A DNA stretch of 64,000 nt from an uncultured Aquimarina sp. (GTDB lineage: Bacteria; Bacteroidota; Bacteroidia; Flavobacteriales; Flavobacteriaceae). The notes under the pieces are model-generated. The model did no database searches, was not told the DNA's origin, and worked only from the letters and a program-made list of their open reading frames with translations. The number at the start of each line of letters is the position of its first letter. The stretch's first letter is position 1. Shown in pieces: positions 17,957-27,051 of this stretch. The stretch spans positions 171,235 through 235,234 of the forward strand of contig NZ_CANLYD010000009.1 of NCBI RefSeq assembly GCF_947495315.1. Reading direction: 5' to 3'. The translations under genes were made by a program, and so were the position numbers.

Positions 17957-18664
17957 ATGCTAACCGAACAAGATTATAAAGATGGTCAAATTCTTTTGAT
18001 CGATAAACCTCTACAATGGACATCCTTTCAGGTTGTTAATAAGCTACGCTGGTTAATTCGTAAAAATTTTGGGATAAAAAAAATAAAAGTAGGACACGCA
18101 GGAACACTAGATCCTCTTGCTTCTGGATTACTGATTATCTGTACTGGTAAATTCACAAAACGTATACAAGAATTTATGGGACAGACTAAAGAATATACCG
18201 GAACCATTACATTAGGAGCAACTACTCCTTCGTATGATTTAGAAACAGAAATCGATGAAACTTTTGCTATTGATCATATTTCTGAAGAGGTTATAAAAAC
18301 AACCACCAAACAATTTATTGGTGAGATTGAACAATATCCTCCGGTTTTTTCAGCTTTAAAAAAAGACGGAAAACGATTATACGAATATGCTCGTCAAGGA
18401 GAGGAAGTAGAAATACCATCAAGAAAAATTATTATTTCGACTTTCGAAATTACCAGAATAGAGTTACCAGAAGTAGATTTTAGAGTAGTTTGTGGAAAAG
18501 GAACTTATATTAGATCATTGGCACACGATTTTGGCAAAGCATTACAAAGCGGAGGACATTTAAGTGTTTTAAGAAGAACCAAAATAGGAGAATTCTCTGT
18601 GGATGAAGCAATTAGCCCAGAAGTATTTGAAAATCAGTTGCACGCAGAAATTGAAACTACATAA
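17957..18664 (+). CDS. truB: tRNA pseudouridine(55) synthase
   Basis: TruB makes pseudouridine 55 in the T-loop of tRNAs. At 235 residues it is full length. The catalytic aspartate is in KVGHAGTLDPLASGLL, QFIGEIEQYPPVFSALKKDG is the substrate-binding part, and VVCGKGTYIRSLAHDFG is the C-terminal motif. It begins nine bases after uppP, an order shared with other Bacteroidetes. Confidence 0.96.
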   Translation: MLTEQDYKDGQILLIDKPLQWTSFQVVNKLRWLIRKNFGIKKIKVGHAGTLDPLASGLLIICTGKFTKRIQEFMGQTKEYTGTITLGATTPSYDLETEIDETFAIDHISEEVIKTTTKQFIGEIEQYPPVFSALKKDGKRLYEYARQGEEVEIPSRKIIISTFEITRIELPEVDFRVVCGKGTYIRSLAHDFGKALQSGGHLSVLRRTKIGEFSVDEAISPEVFENQLHAEIETT

Positions 18665-18697
18665 AATATTGTAGAAAAAAAGAAGTTATAGATACCT

Positions 18698-19402
18698 ATG
18701 GAATTTATAGAAAAACATAAAGCTTTAATTATCACATCCATGCTAATGGGTATTTTTGTGTTGTCACTCTATAATATTAATATGGTGAAAAAGAAAAAAC
18801 AGCAATCCGAAATTCTGATGGAAATTCCAGAAGAATTGATGGAGGAACTTACTAAGGAAGAAGAACCTGAAGCGACACCAGAAGAAGAACGAGAACTCAT
18901 TGCTTCTAAAAGAACTCATGATGCATTTAATGAAGATTTTGAGGATTCAGAAGATTTTGAACAAAGAATAAAGTCTCTTACCGAGACAGAAGAGGCAACA
19001 GAAGAAACTTCCAATAATGAACAATTAGCAGAAGGTCAAGAGGCTATCAACGAAGATATCACTACCGAAGAAGTTCCTGAGGATAAAAAAGAAGAAAAAC
19101 CAATAACTGAAGAAGTTAACAATAGAAATAGCTCTGTTACTTTTACATTAAAAGGTAGAGAAAAGAAAGATATCCCTAATCCTATTTACACTTGTAACGG
19201 AAGCGGAAAAGTAGTGGTAAAAATCGAGGTAAATCAGAACGGTTATGTTATTGATGCCAAGATTGACAAAAAGAAATCTACAACCAGAAACGAGTGTCTT
19301 TTTGATAACGCATTAGACTATGCACAAGATGCATTATTTTCATCTTCCGGGATGAAAGAACAAAAAGGTTATATCACATATTACTTTAATTACGGAGGTT
19401 AA
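18698..19402 (+). CDS. TonB-like periplasmic protein with acidic linker
   Basis: A 234-residue protein with one N-terminal membrane helix (about residues 8-26). A long, very acidic linker rich in Glu, Thr and Asp follows (about residues 45-145). The small C-terminal domain, with SGKVVVKIEVNQNGYVIDA, is characteristic of TonB-C-like energy transducers. Ordinary TonB linkers are Pro/Lys-rich, so the acidic linker is unusual. It may be a TonB homologue or a structural relative that does not energise receptors. It follows truB by 33 bases and is probably the last gene of the operon. Confidence 0.7.
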   Translation: MEFIEKHKALIITSMLMGIFVLSLYNINMVKKKKQQSEILMEIPEELMEELTKEEEPEATPEEERELIASKRTHDAFNEDFEDSEDFEQRIKSLTETEEATEETSNNEQLAEGQEAINEDITTEEVPEDKKEEKPITEEVNNRNSSVTFTLKGREKKDIPNPIYTCNGSGKVVVKIEVNQNGYVIDAKIDKKKSTTRNECLFDNALDYAQDALFSSSGMKEQKGYITYYFNYGG

Positions 19403-19404
19403 CC

Positions 19405-20016
19405 TTATATTAGTTTTACCAAATCTTCAGCTATATTGTTTCCTTTGTCTTTATTATACCAAACCTGTAAATCTTGTTTGAATTCTGGATCTAAGCCACC
19501 ATGCGTTTCTTTGTAATCATTTACCATTTTCGTAGCTACAGACGGTCTTGGCCCCCAAGTATTCACTACTTCCTGAGTTTCTTTATTATATGCTATTAGT
19601 TTTGGAATCGACTTTCCTCCATTCGTAAGAAAATTATTCATCAACTCATCATGCTCATCTCTGGATATAATTCTTAAATCAATCCCTTCATTCATTTCAG
19701 AAAGCTTATTAATTACTGGTAATGACTGCGCCGCATCACCACACCAACCCTCAGTAAGGACCAACCAAATAATATTGGTTGCAGCACTGGAAAACGCTTC
19801 TGCAATAGCTCCATTAATTTTTAACGTTTTATCCAAACGCTTCATTCTGCGATCATTCAGCATACTATAATTCGTAAGCGCTTCTGATTGCTCATGTCCT
19901 GTAGATTTGCCTTCAGACAACAGATTGCTTACCGTATTTCTATATTCTTCATAGGAATATGAATTACTTATTCCTTCTTCTATTAATTCGTTTATAGTCA
20001 TTGTAGTCGTTTCCAT
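19405..20016 (-). CDS. thioredoxin-fold family protein with a single active-site-like cysteine
   Basis: A 203-residue cytoplasmic protein. After about 70 helical residues the thioredoxin fold begins, with IIWLVLTEGWCGDAAQSLP in place of the usual WCxxC. The second cysteine is replaced (CGDA), and SIPKLIAY supplies the cis-proline. This is the thioredoxin_9-like type of family. It cannot form the classical disulfide pair, so a monothiol or structural role is more likely. It converges on the TonB-like gene with only two bases between stops. Confidence 0.8.
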   Translation of the reverse strand: METTTMTINELIEEGISNSYSYEEYRNTVSNLLSEGKSTGHEQSEALTNYSMLNDRRMKRLDKTLKINGAIAEAFSSAATNIIWLVLTEGWCGDAAQSLPVINKLSEMNEGIDLRIISRDEHDELMNNFLTNGGKSIPKLIAYNKETQEVVNTWGPRPSVATKMVNDYKETHGGLDPEFKQDLQVWYNKDKGNNIAEDLVKLI

Positions 20017-20209
20017 AATTTTATTTATATCCTATCCTATAGGACGATATATATTCTTAAAACTTACACAGCTCAATTTTCAAGTGAATAAGAAAATAAA
20101 AGATCAAAAATACAATTCGTCCACTATTTTCTTCATTTAAGTAATATTATATTTCATTACAACATAATAAAACACATCTTTGATTTAAATAAAAAACCTG
20201 CTATCATTT

Positions 20210-20878
20210 ATGGAATCAATTATTACTATATTCATTTATATACACGCTGGATTGGGAGGAATAGCTTTACTTTCTGGATTGGTCTCTTTAATTGCTAAAA
20301 AAGGAAATAACACTCATAAAAAAGCTGGTTTGCTATTTTACTATACGATGCTTTCTTCTGCAATCTCTGCAATGACAATAGCTTTTCTACCAAACCACGA
20401 GAGTCCATTTCTGTTTGCTGTAGGATTATTTAGCTCCTATTTTATTATTACTGGATATAGATCACTGCAGTTAAAAAAAAATAATCATAATTTAAAAATT
20501 GATAAGCTTATCTCTTCAATTATGCTATTTGTTTCTCTAGGCATGATTATATATGCTCTAATAAACTACCCTACCATCAATATTGTACTTTTAGTTTTTG
20601 GGATTGTTGGATTCATATTTCCTTTAAGCCGTTTAAGATTATACGCTCATCCCGAAAAACTAAAAGATAAATGGCTAAAACTCCACCTAGTGAATATGAT
20701 TGGTGGTTATATTTCTGCTGCAACTGCGTTTGTAGTGGTGAATCAATCTTTTCCTAGTTTTTATGGTTGGTTTATTCCAGGAATCTTAGGAGGAATCTAT
20801 ATATGGTATTGGATAAGGAAAATAAATAAAAAACATAAAAACAAATTACAACTGAGTCCAATAGATACATCAAAATAG
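20210..20878 (+). CDS. DUF2306-like membrane protein
   Basis: A 222-residue protein with about seven hydrophobic helices and the motif IYIHAGLGGIALLSGLVS followed by THKKAGLLFYYTM, a histidine-containing pattern like that of DUF2306-type membrane proteins. Conserved His and Tyr residues suggest a cofactor or quinone-type ligand, but no function can be assigned. It lies 39 bases before tag and may be read together with it. Confidence 0.65.
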   Translation: MESIITIFIYIHAGLGGIALLSGLVSLIAKKGNNTHKKAGLLFYYTMLSSAISAMTIAFLPNHESPFLFAVGLFSSYFIITGYRSLQLKKNNHNLKIDKLISSIMLFVSLGMIIYALINYPTINIVLLVFGIVGFIFPLSRLRLYAHPEKLKDKWLKLHLVNMIGGYISAATAFVVVNQSFPSFYGWFIPGILGGIYIWYWIRKINKKHKNKLQLSPIDTSK

Positions 20879-20917
20879 TTTATTTTTAAAAAGTAAATCA
20901 ACAAGAAATTGCTATCT

Positions 20918-21481
20918 ATGGAAAAACATAAATGTGGGTGGTGTATCGGTGATTCTTTATATGAATCTTACCACGATAATGAATGGGGAGTCCCATTGCA
21001 CGATGAACGCCTTTTGTTTGAATTCCTTATTTTGGAAACTTTTCAGGCGGGATTAAGCTGGATCACAATTCTTAGAAAACGAGAAAACTTTAGACTTGCT
21101 TTTGATAATTTTGATTATAAAATTGTTGCTCAATACAATGATGCTAAGAAAGAAGAATTGTTGCAAAACGCTGGTATAATTAGAAACAAACTAAAGGTTA
21201 ATTCTGCAATAAGCAACGCCCAAAATTTCATGAAAATCCAAAAAGAATTCGGTAGTTTTGATTCTTATATATGGGGATTTGTAGATGGAAAACCTATTGT
21301 AAATACATGGAAACATCATAAAGATTGTCCTGCCACTACAGAAATCTCAGATCTGCTTAGTAAAGATTTAAAAAAGAGGGGTTTTAAATTTGTAGGATCA
21401 ACAGTTATCTACGCATTTATGCAAGCTATTGGCATGGTTAATGACCACACTATTGAATGTTTTAGATACAAAGAGGTCTAA
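20918..21481 (+). CDS. tag: DNA-3-methyladenine glycosylase I
   Basis: Tag removes 3-methyladenine from alkylated DNA in base-excision repair; it is a 187-residue cytoplasmic enzyme. The zinc-binding ends are visible as HKCGWC near the start and NDHTIECF at the end. The helix-hairpin part contains FQAGLSWITILRKRENFR and the aromatic pocket YESYHDNEWGVP. I choose the ATG at 20918 and not the TTG nine bases earlier, since the family starts close to the first cysteine. Its stop is two bases from the convergent upp stop. Confidence 0.95.
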   Translation: MEKHKCGWCIGDSLYESYHDNEWGVPLHDERLLFEFLILETFQAGLSWITILRKRENFRLAFDNFDYKIVAQYNDAKKEELLQNAGIIRNKLKVNSAISNAQNFMKIQKEFGSFDSYIWGFVDGKPIVNTWKHHKDCPATTEISDLLSKDLKKRGFKFVGSTVIYAFMQAIGMVNDHTIECFRYKEV

Positions 21482-21483
21482 CA

Positions 21484-22137
21484 CTACAACTTTACTCCAT
21501 AAGATAAATCTCCAGAATCCCCTAAACCTGGTATTATATAACCTCTACTACTTAATTCTTTATCAATAGCTGCAATCCAAAGATGTGTGTTTTTAGGAAA
21601 AACGTCCTTAATATACTCAACGCCTTCAGTAGAACCAATAACAGAAATTATATGAATCTGTTTAGGTTCTCCATGGTTTTTCATAGCCTTAATGGTATTC
21701 TCTAAAGTTTTTCCGGTGGCAAGCATCGGGTCTGCTAACAATAATGTTTTATTCTCTAAAGAAGGTGATGCCAAATAATTGACAACGACCTCAAAATCAT
21801 CACTATCGCCAGAATGATCTCTATATGCTGAAATAAAAGCATTTTCTGCTGTATCAAAATAATTGAGAAGTCCCTGATGCAATGGCAAACCTGCTCGCAA
21901 AATAGAACACAACACCAACCCTTTCTCCGGTACCGAAATTTCTTTAGTTCCTAAAGGCGTCTTAACAGTTTTTGAAGTATATTCTAATGTTCTGCTTAAT
22001 TCATAACCCAAAACCTCTCCAATACGCTCTATATTCTTTCTAAAACGCATGGTATCTTTTTGTATAGTAGTATCTCTAATTTCGCTAATAAATTGATTTA
22101 AAATAGAGTTTTCAGTTTCGAGGTTGTGAATAATCAT
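21484..22137 (-). CDS. upp: uracil phosphoribosyltransferase
   Basis: Converts uracil and PRPP to UMP in pyrimidine salvage. The protein has 217 residues and the PRPP loop LADPMLATGKTLENTI, plus the uracil-site tail SRGYIIPGLGDSGDL. ILRAGLPLHQGLL supports the type I UPRT fold. It is read in the same direction as aat, with a small hairpin between the two. Confidence 0.95.
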   Translation of the reverse strand: MIIHNLETENSILNQFISEIRDTTIQKDTMRFRKNIERIGEVLGYELSRTLEYTSKTVKTPLGTKEISVPEKGLVLCSILRAGLPLHQGLLNYFDTAENAFISAYRDHSGDSDDFEVVVNYLASPSLENKTLLLADPMLATGKTLENTIKAMKNHGEPKQIHIISVIGSTEGVEYIKDVFPKNTHLWIAAIDKELSSRGYIIPGLGDSGDLSYGVKL

Positions 22138-22152
22138 TGATGATAAAATTTA

Positions 22153-22167
22153 ACCCTCATTGAGGGT
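22153..22167 (-). terminator. possible weak terminator between aat and upp
   Basis: 6-bp hairpin ACCCTC / GAGGGT with a 3-base loop. In the minus direction it is followed by TTAAATTTTAT, a poor U-run, so termination is uncertain. Confidence 0.4.
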
Positions 22168-22212
22168 CTAATTCTCTGAGGATTGTTCTAAACTTGTTTA
22201 TTATGTATAAAA

Positions 22213-22851
22213 CTACTTTAAAAATTCCATAAAAGCATCTCTAGAAATTTCTTTTGCTCCTAAACTAGCCAAATGATCTGTGTAGACCTGGCAATCTATC
22301 AATTTTACTCCTTTTTCTTTTAGACGTTCCACTAGTTTAATAAATCCATATTTAGAAGCATTACTTACTTTAGAAAACATACTCTCCCCACAAAATACTT
22401 TCTTTTCCTCCAGCCATATACCATATAAGCCTCCTACAATTGCTTCGTCTTTCCATACTTCTACAGAAATAGCATACCCAATTTTATGAAGTTGTATGTA
22501 TGCTTCTTGCATATCTGATGTGATCCAAGTACCAAACTGATCAGGACGACTTATACTAGCGCAGTTATCAATAACTTGTTTAAAATCTTTATTAAAGGTG
22601 ATTTCAAAATAATTTTTTCGAATTAACTGTCGCATACTTTTACTTATTTTGAGATCCTCAGGAAAAAGCACCATTCTGGGATCAGGACTAAACCACAAAA
22701 TAGGTTGATCCTCATCATACCAAGGAAAAATTCCGTTATGATACGCACTCAATAATCTGGGAATAGAAAGATCTCCTCCTAATGCCAACAACCCATCTTC
22801 ATTGGCGTCAGAAACAGGTGGAAAGTCTATGAAATGATTAAGTATATACAA
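22213..22851 (-). CDS. aat: leucyl/phenylalanyl-tRNA--protein transferase
   Basis: Aat adds Leu or Phe from charged tRNA to proteins with N-terminal Arg or Lys, marking them for ClpAP-type degradation. The signature is FPPVSDANEDGLLALGGDL near the start, then GIFPWYDEDQPILWFSPDPR, and VGGLYGIWLEEKKVFCGESM. No ATG precedes these motifs in frame; a TTG at 22851 gives the family-like start MYILNHFIDFPPV and is my choice. The frame is open further back to another TTG at 22890. Confidence 0.88.
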   Translation of the reverse strand: MYILNHFIDFPPVSDANEDGLLALGGDLSIPRLLSAYHNGIFPWYDEDQPILWFSPDPRMVLFPEDLKISKSMRQLIRKNYFEITFNKDFKQVIDNCASISRPDQFGTWITSDMQEAYIQLHKIGYAISVEVWKDEAIVGGLYGIWLEEKKVFCGESMFSKVSNASKYGFIKLVERLKEKGVKLIDCQVYTDHLASLGAKEISRDAFMEFLK

Positions 22852-23007
22852 AAGAAAATTGCAAAAAGTTTCTACAACGTTAAATATCAATTAGTTGTTT
22901 GAATTAACCAAAAAAATCACAATATTTGTTAGAACCTTTTAAGATAAATTTTGTTCATCATTGCTTTTTTGAGTTTTTTTAAAAGGTTAACCTAAAACCA
23001 CAATATG

Positions 23008-23036
23008 AAAAGTCCGATACATTGTATCGGACTTTT
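23008..23036 (-). terminator. intrinsic terminator after the DUF3127 gene
   Basis: 14-bp perfect inverted repeat AAAAGTCCGATACA / TGTATCGGACTTTT (23008-23021 with 23023-23036), T-rich on both ends. It serves the minus-strand gene at 23087-23461. Confidence 0.8.
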
Positions 23037-23086
23037 TACTTTACACTTAGACCAGCTTAGTGTTACATCTATACTTATTGATTTAC

Positions 23087-23461
23087 CTAAAACGGTAAAT
23101 CATCGTGATCTTCTTCTTTTAAATCAGTTGCCGGCTCAAAAGCATCAGCGGGAGGCATTGGAGCTGCGGCAGAAGGAGCTCCTGCTTGTAAACTCTCAAT
23201 TCTCCATCCCTGAATCGAGTTAAAATATTTAGTCTCTCCTTGTGGGTTTACCCATTCGCGACCACGTAAATTAATACTTATTTTCACATCCTGACCTACC
23301 TGAAAGTTGTTTAATAAATCACATTTATCCTGAACAAACTCTACCATTATGTGTTGTGGATATTGTTCTTCTGTAGTAACCACTACCTCACGTTTTCTGA
23401 AACCATTGTTTCCAAAAGTTTGTGTTTCACCGACCATCTTTACTTTACCTTGTACTTCCAT
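23087..23461 (-). CDS. DUF3127 protein with SSB-like acidic tail
   Basis: A 124-residue OB-fold-like protein of the DUF3127 family. Residues 1-85 form strands (MEVQGKVKMVGETQTFG, then ISINLRGREWVNPQGETKYF), followed by an Ala/Pro-rich linker and a C-terminus ending HDDLPF. That ending is the same kind of acidic tip that single-strand DNA-binding protein uses to dock partners; the SSB encoded at 55181-55642 ends DDLPF as well. A role in DNA binding is inferred from this likeness. It follows the flavin-reductase gene by 8 bases. Confidence 0.8.
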   Translation of the reverse strand: MEVQGKVKMVGETQTFGNNGFRKREVVVTTEEQYPQHIMVEFVQDKCDLLNNFQVGQDVKISINLRGREWVNPQGETKYFNSIQGWRIESLQAGAPSAAAPMPPADAFEPATDLKEEDHDDLPF

Positions 23462-23469
23462 CTTTTTAA

Positions 23470-24345
23470 TTATTGTATTGCTGCTAAAATATTCCAGGCA
23501 GTATTAATATCATCCTTATCTAAATACTGCTGTGCAAATTTATGAATTTCTATTAGGTTAACATCCTGAATTTTATCCTTAATATCACTATTGTTATTAA
23601 CAAAATCTTGGACCTCAGCATTTGTAGGTATTCTTTCCACATTAGCCAACTTACCAAGATCATTTCCTGTAAATATGGTACTGTTTTTTACGTTTTCAGG
23701 CAACGAGTCAACACCAATGCCTACAGTACTTAATGGTTTTGGAACTTCAAACATTCCCATATTGGCTCTTGTATACCAGTTTCCTCCCATACGAGCAACT
23801 TGATCAATTTTATATTGATCAATCCTACCATCATTATCAAGCACCTCGTCTTTGACGTGCATCAGTAACACCTCACAAATAATAAGATTTCCTGCTCCTC
23901 CTTCTTTTCCCATTGGTACTATTTGATTTACCTTACATTCGAACTGTACCGGTGACTCATCAACTCTAAAAGCTTTTATCTTTTCTGAAGCTACCATAGT
24001 TAAACCAGCTTTATTAAACTCATTAATTCCTTCTGAATACTCTGTGCTAGATAAAGACATTTGCTGTACTATATCATAATTAACAACGTTTATAACAACC
24101 TCTTTAGTGGCTATTGCATTCTCTAGTGTATGCTTAATAGTATTATCCCTAACTCTTCTAGCTGGCGAAAAAATAAGAATCGGAGGATTGGCACTAAATA
24201 CATTAAAAAAACTAAAGGGTGAAAGATTAGGTCTACCTTCCTTATCGATAGTGCTTGCAAATGCTATTGGTCTTGGTCCAATAGCTCCCAGCATCATTCC
24301 GTGTAATTTTCCTGTGGAAACTTCTAATGGGTCTATACGTAACAT
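23470..24345 (-). CDS. flavin reductase family / FMN-binding split-barrel protein
   Basis: An FMN-binding split-barrel protein of about 291 residues. The family hallmark is GAIGPRPIAFASTIDKEGR followed by LSPFSFFNVFSANPP, where the flavin phosphate binds, and ECKVNQIVPMG later. Members reduce flavin or use it on small substrates; the substrate here is unknown. I place the start at the ATG at 24345 (MLRIDPLEV) because the 16 codons before it do not look conserved. It is transcribed with the DUF3127 gene downstream. Confidence 0.85.
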   Translation of the reverse strand: MLRIDPLEVSTGKLHGMMLGAIGPRPIAFASTIDKEGRPNLSPFSFFNVFSANPPILIFSPARRVRDNTIKHTLENAIATKEVVINVVNYDIVQQMSLSSTEYSEGINEFNKAGLTMVASEKIKAFRVDESPVQFECKVNQIVPMGKEGGAGNLIICEVLLMHVKDEVLDNDGRIDQYKIDQVARMGGNWYTRANMGMFEVPKPLSTVGIGVDSLPENVKNSTIFTGNDLGKLANVERIPTNAEVQDFVNNNSDIKDKIQDVNLIEIHKFAQQYLDKDDINTAWNILAAIQ

Positions 24346-24482
24346 AAATGAATCTATTACACAAAGATAATTAAAGTTTAAAGGTATCAACATACTATTG
24401 TTTGGTTTTACTTACCTTGTAATAGAAACAATAAAATAGTTTTATAACGTTTATATTTAGGGTTTGGTAACACATATTTTCT

Positions 24483-25697
24483 ATGAATTTTTCTGATGAA
24501 CGTAATCTGGCTAGTTATTTTATAATTTTTGCAGTTCTTGTGATTACTGGCCTAATATTATGGAATACCTCTATATTTCTTCAGCGATTAAAAAAAGATG
24601 AAAGCACTAAAATGCAAGTATGGGCTCAGTCATTCAAGGCATTAAGTAGCTCAGGAATAGACGGATCTAATGATATTAATTTGGATGATTACCTGGAGTT
24701 ATCGAATCTAATCAACAGTACTAATAATACCATTCCCACAATCATTACTAACTCTAATGGTGATTTTATCAAAGGGCAATCTGGGAGTATTGATATTTCA
24801 GGATCGACACTAAATTTACCAGATGATATTACCGAAAAAGAATTAATAGATTATCTGGAACAGATGAAGTCTGAAAATGAACCAATAGTTTTAGACCTAA
24901 AAGGGACTGTACAATATGTTTACTATGGAAATTCTTCTATTTTACAAAAATTAAAATATTATCCTATTGCTATCGCATTAATCATTTTTTTGTTGATTGG
25001 AGTTATTTATTTCTTTTTTACTACCTCCAAAGCTAGTGAGCAAAACAAACTTTGGGCAGGTATGGCTAAAGAAACGGCACATCAGATTGGAACACCACTA
25101 TCATCTTTAGTTGGCTGGAATGAAATTCTAAAAGTGGAAAACGTAAATCCAGAATATATCGTAGAGATAGAAAAGGATATATCCAGATTGAAAGTAATTA
25201 CCGAACGTTTTTCTAAAATAGGATCTATTCCTAAATTGGAAGAACTAGACATTGTAAAAGAAACAAAAGAGACATATACCTATTTACAATCCAGAAGCTC
25301 CAAATTGATTAATTTTTCACTCAACTTGCCGGAAGAATCTATTCAGGTTCATCTAAATTCTCAACTATATAGCTGGACCATAGAAAATCTGGTAAAAAAT
25401 GCAATTGATGCCATGCGTGGAAAAGGAGATTTAAACATTGGACTATCTCAGGACTCTAAACGTGTGTTTATAAGAATCACCGACAGCGGAAAAGGAATCC
25501 CCAAAAGCAAGTTTACTAAGATTTTTGAACCTGGTTATACCTCCAAAACCAGAGGTTGGGGGCTTGGACTTTCGTTGGCCAAAAGAATCATTGAAGACTA
25601 TCACTCTGGTAAAATAAAAGTACTTAGATCAGAAATGAGCAAAGGCACTACTTTTCAGATTACTTTGAGCAAATCAGACGAGTCAGTTATAACATAA
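24483..25697 (+). CDS. membrane sensor histidine kinase
   Basis: A 404-residue sensor kinase with two membrane helices (about residues 12-32 and 160-180) enclosing an extracytoplasmic sensor region of about 125 residues. The phospho-acceptor histidine is near residue 200 in KETAHQIGTPLSSLVGW, an HQxGTP type H-box used by several Bacteroidetes kinases. The ATP-binding part follows with NLVKNAIDAM, ITDSGKGIP and GWGLGLSLAKRI. No response regulator gene is adjacent, so the partner is unknown. Confidence 0.92.
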   Translation: MNFSDERNLASYFIIFAVLVITGLILWNTSIFLQRLKKDESTKMQVWAQSFKALSSSGIDGSNDINLDDYLELSNLINSTNNTIPTIITNSNGDFIKGQSGSIDISGSTLNLPDDITEKELIDYLEQMKSENEPIVLDLKGTVQYVYYGNSSILQKLKYYPIAIALIIFLLIGVIYFFFTTSKASEQNKLWAGMAKETAHQIGTPLSSLVGWNEILKVENVNPEYIVEIEKDISRLKVITERFSKIGSIPKLEELDIVKETKETYTYLQSRSSKLINFSLNLPEESIQVHLNSQLYSWTIENLVKNAIDAMRGKGDLNIGLSQDSKRVFIRITDSGKGIPKSKFTKIFEPGYTSKTRGWGLGLSLAKRIIEDYHSGKIKVLRSEMSKGTTFQITLSKSDESVIT

Positions 25698-25733
25698 TCC
25701 TCTTATAAGCGTTATACGTAAAAAATAAACAAA

Positions 25734-26090
25734 GTGAAAACCGAGTATATCCTTTTGAAAGAAGCTGTGCTTAATAATAACTGTCCCGAATGTTATTCTA
25801 CAGAAAGCCTATTATTATCATTTAAACAAAAAAGGCAGCTATCCAAGCTTTTTATTAAGACCAAAGGTGAAATTATTGAAAGTATGGATTGTAAAAAATG
25901 TGAGACTGTCATTTTTCCAGGGCGCTGGACTGATGATATTGAGAGGGTTTATAATTATCATAAAAAAACGATAAACTCTAAGCCTTCGGGTATACGATTT
26001 ACCGGGTTATTCTATTTTTTAATTCTATTAGCTCTAATAATAGGTGCTGCCTTATATGCTTTCCTAAATTATCCAGAACTTTTTAGATAA
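25734..26090 (+). CDS. small zinc-ribbon membrane protein
   Basis: A 118-residue protein of unknown function that starts at GTG. Two CxxC pairs (CPEC and CKKC, about 40 residues apart) suggest a zinc ribbon. A single hydrophobic helix at the C-terminus (FTGLFYFLILLALIIGAALY) would anchor it in the membrane with the ribbon in the cytoplasm. It is 36 bases after the histidine kinase and may be co-transcribed with it. Confidence 0.7.
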   Translation: MKTEYILLKEAVLNNNCPECYSTESLLLSFKQKRQLSKLFIKTKGEIIESMDCKKCETVIFPGRWTDDIERVYNYHKKTINSKPSGIRFTGLFYFLILLALIIGAALYAFLNYPELFR

Positions 26091-26121
26091 TAGCTCTAAC
26101 TTAAAGTATTATAAATCACTG

Positions 26122-26538
26122 TTATACATATTGACTCATTACTTCTCGTAATTCATCAGAGATTATAAAGGTTTTATCAATATTAAAATCAAAACAAACA
26201 GCCACATCATTCCCGATTGCACATAAAGTACCATCATCATTATACAGTTCGTGATACAATCCAAAACTAGAGTTCTTTATAAATCTTACTTTTGTCTTAA
26301 TCAATACATTTCCTGGAAAAAACAGAGGACGCTTAAAATCACATTTTGTAGATACAAGCATAGGGCCTTTCTTTGTTTCAGAATACAATTTAGCTAACCC
26401 AGATACTTCCCAAAATTGAACACGAGCGCTTTGCATATATTTCATGAAATTTACGTTATTCACATGCTGATAGGTATCCATTTCACTCCAATCAATTCTG
26501 AGTTGCAATGACAATTTAAATTCAGAAGTGGTCTTCAT
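26122..26538 (-). CDS. acyl-CoA thioesterase, hotdog fold
   Basis: A 138-residue hotdog-fold protein of the 4-hydroxybenzoyl-CoA thioesterase type. The signature LRIDWSEMDTYQHVNNVNF contains the catalytic-type Asp (usually DxxGHVN; here DTYQHVN). It hydrolyses an acyl-CoA of unknown chain. Its start lies two bases from the stop of the HIT gene upstream, so they are co-transcribed. Confidence 0.88.
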   Translation of the reverse strand: MKTTSEFKLSLQLRIDWSEMDTYQHVNNVNFMKYMQSARVQFWEVSGLAKLYSETKKGPMLVSTKCDFKRPLFFPGNVLIKTKVRFIKNSSFGLYHELYNDDGTLCAIGNDVAVCFDFNIDKTFIISDELREVMSQYV

Positions 26539-26540
26539 TT

Positions 26541-26930
26541 TTACAAATTCGATTGAATCTTAGTCGCTAATGTCTTAAACTCATCAGCTGTCATTGATAC
26601 TTTATTCTGAAATGTCATGTCTTTCATGTCATTAAGTGGTATTAAATGTACATGAACGTGAGGAACTTCGAGACCTACCACAGCAACACCTACACGCTTG
26701 CATACTATGGATTTCTCTAACGCTTTAGCAACTTTTCTCGAAAAACGCATTAGTTCGATATAAGTTTCTTCATCAAGATCAAATATTTTGTTTTCTTCTT
26801 TTTTAGGGATACATAAGGTATGCCCTTTGGCATTAGGATTTATATCCAAAAAAGCATAAAAATTAGCGTCTTCGGCGACTTTATAAGAGGGTATTTCGCC
26901 ATTTATAATTTTAGTGAATAGGGTAGACAT
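26541..26930 (-). CDS. HIT family nucleotide-binding protein
   Basis: A 129-residue histidine-triad protein. The triad HVHVHLIPL is near residue 95, and SLFTKIINGEIPSYKV is the usual N-terminus (here STLFTKIINGEIPSYKV). HIT enzymes hydrolyse nucleoside phosphoramidates or related mixed anhydrides. It sits between greA and the thioesterase gene on the same strand, a grouping seen in other flavobacteria. Confidence 0.92.
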   Translation of the reverse strand: MSTLFTKIINGEIPSYKVAEDANFYAFLDINPNAKGHTLCIPKKEENKIFDLDEETYIELMRFSRKVAKALEKSIVCKRVGVAVVGLEVPHVHVHLIPLNDMKDMTFQNKVSMTADEFKTLATKIQSNL

Positions 26931-26997
26931 TCGTTAAAATTTTAGTTGGGTTATCGATACGAAATATAGGGTATTTCTGGCAAAAACAAGGCCATAA

Positions 26998-27031
26998 AAA
27001 AACCTTTCTCATTTTTTTAAGAAAGGTTTTT
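26998..27031 (-). terminator. intrinsic terminator after greA
   Basis: 12-bp stem AAAAACCTTTCT / AGAAAGGTTTTT (26998-27009 with 27020-27031), rich in A and T on both ends. Confidence 0.8.
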
Positions 27032-27051
27032 CGTAACTACAAGTTATTTTT

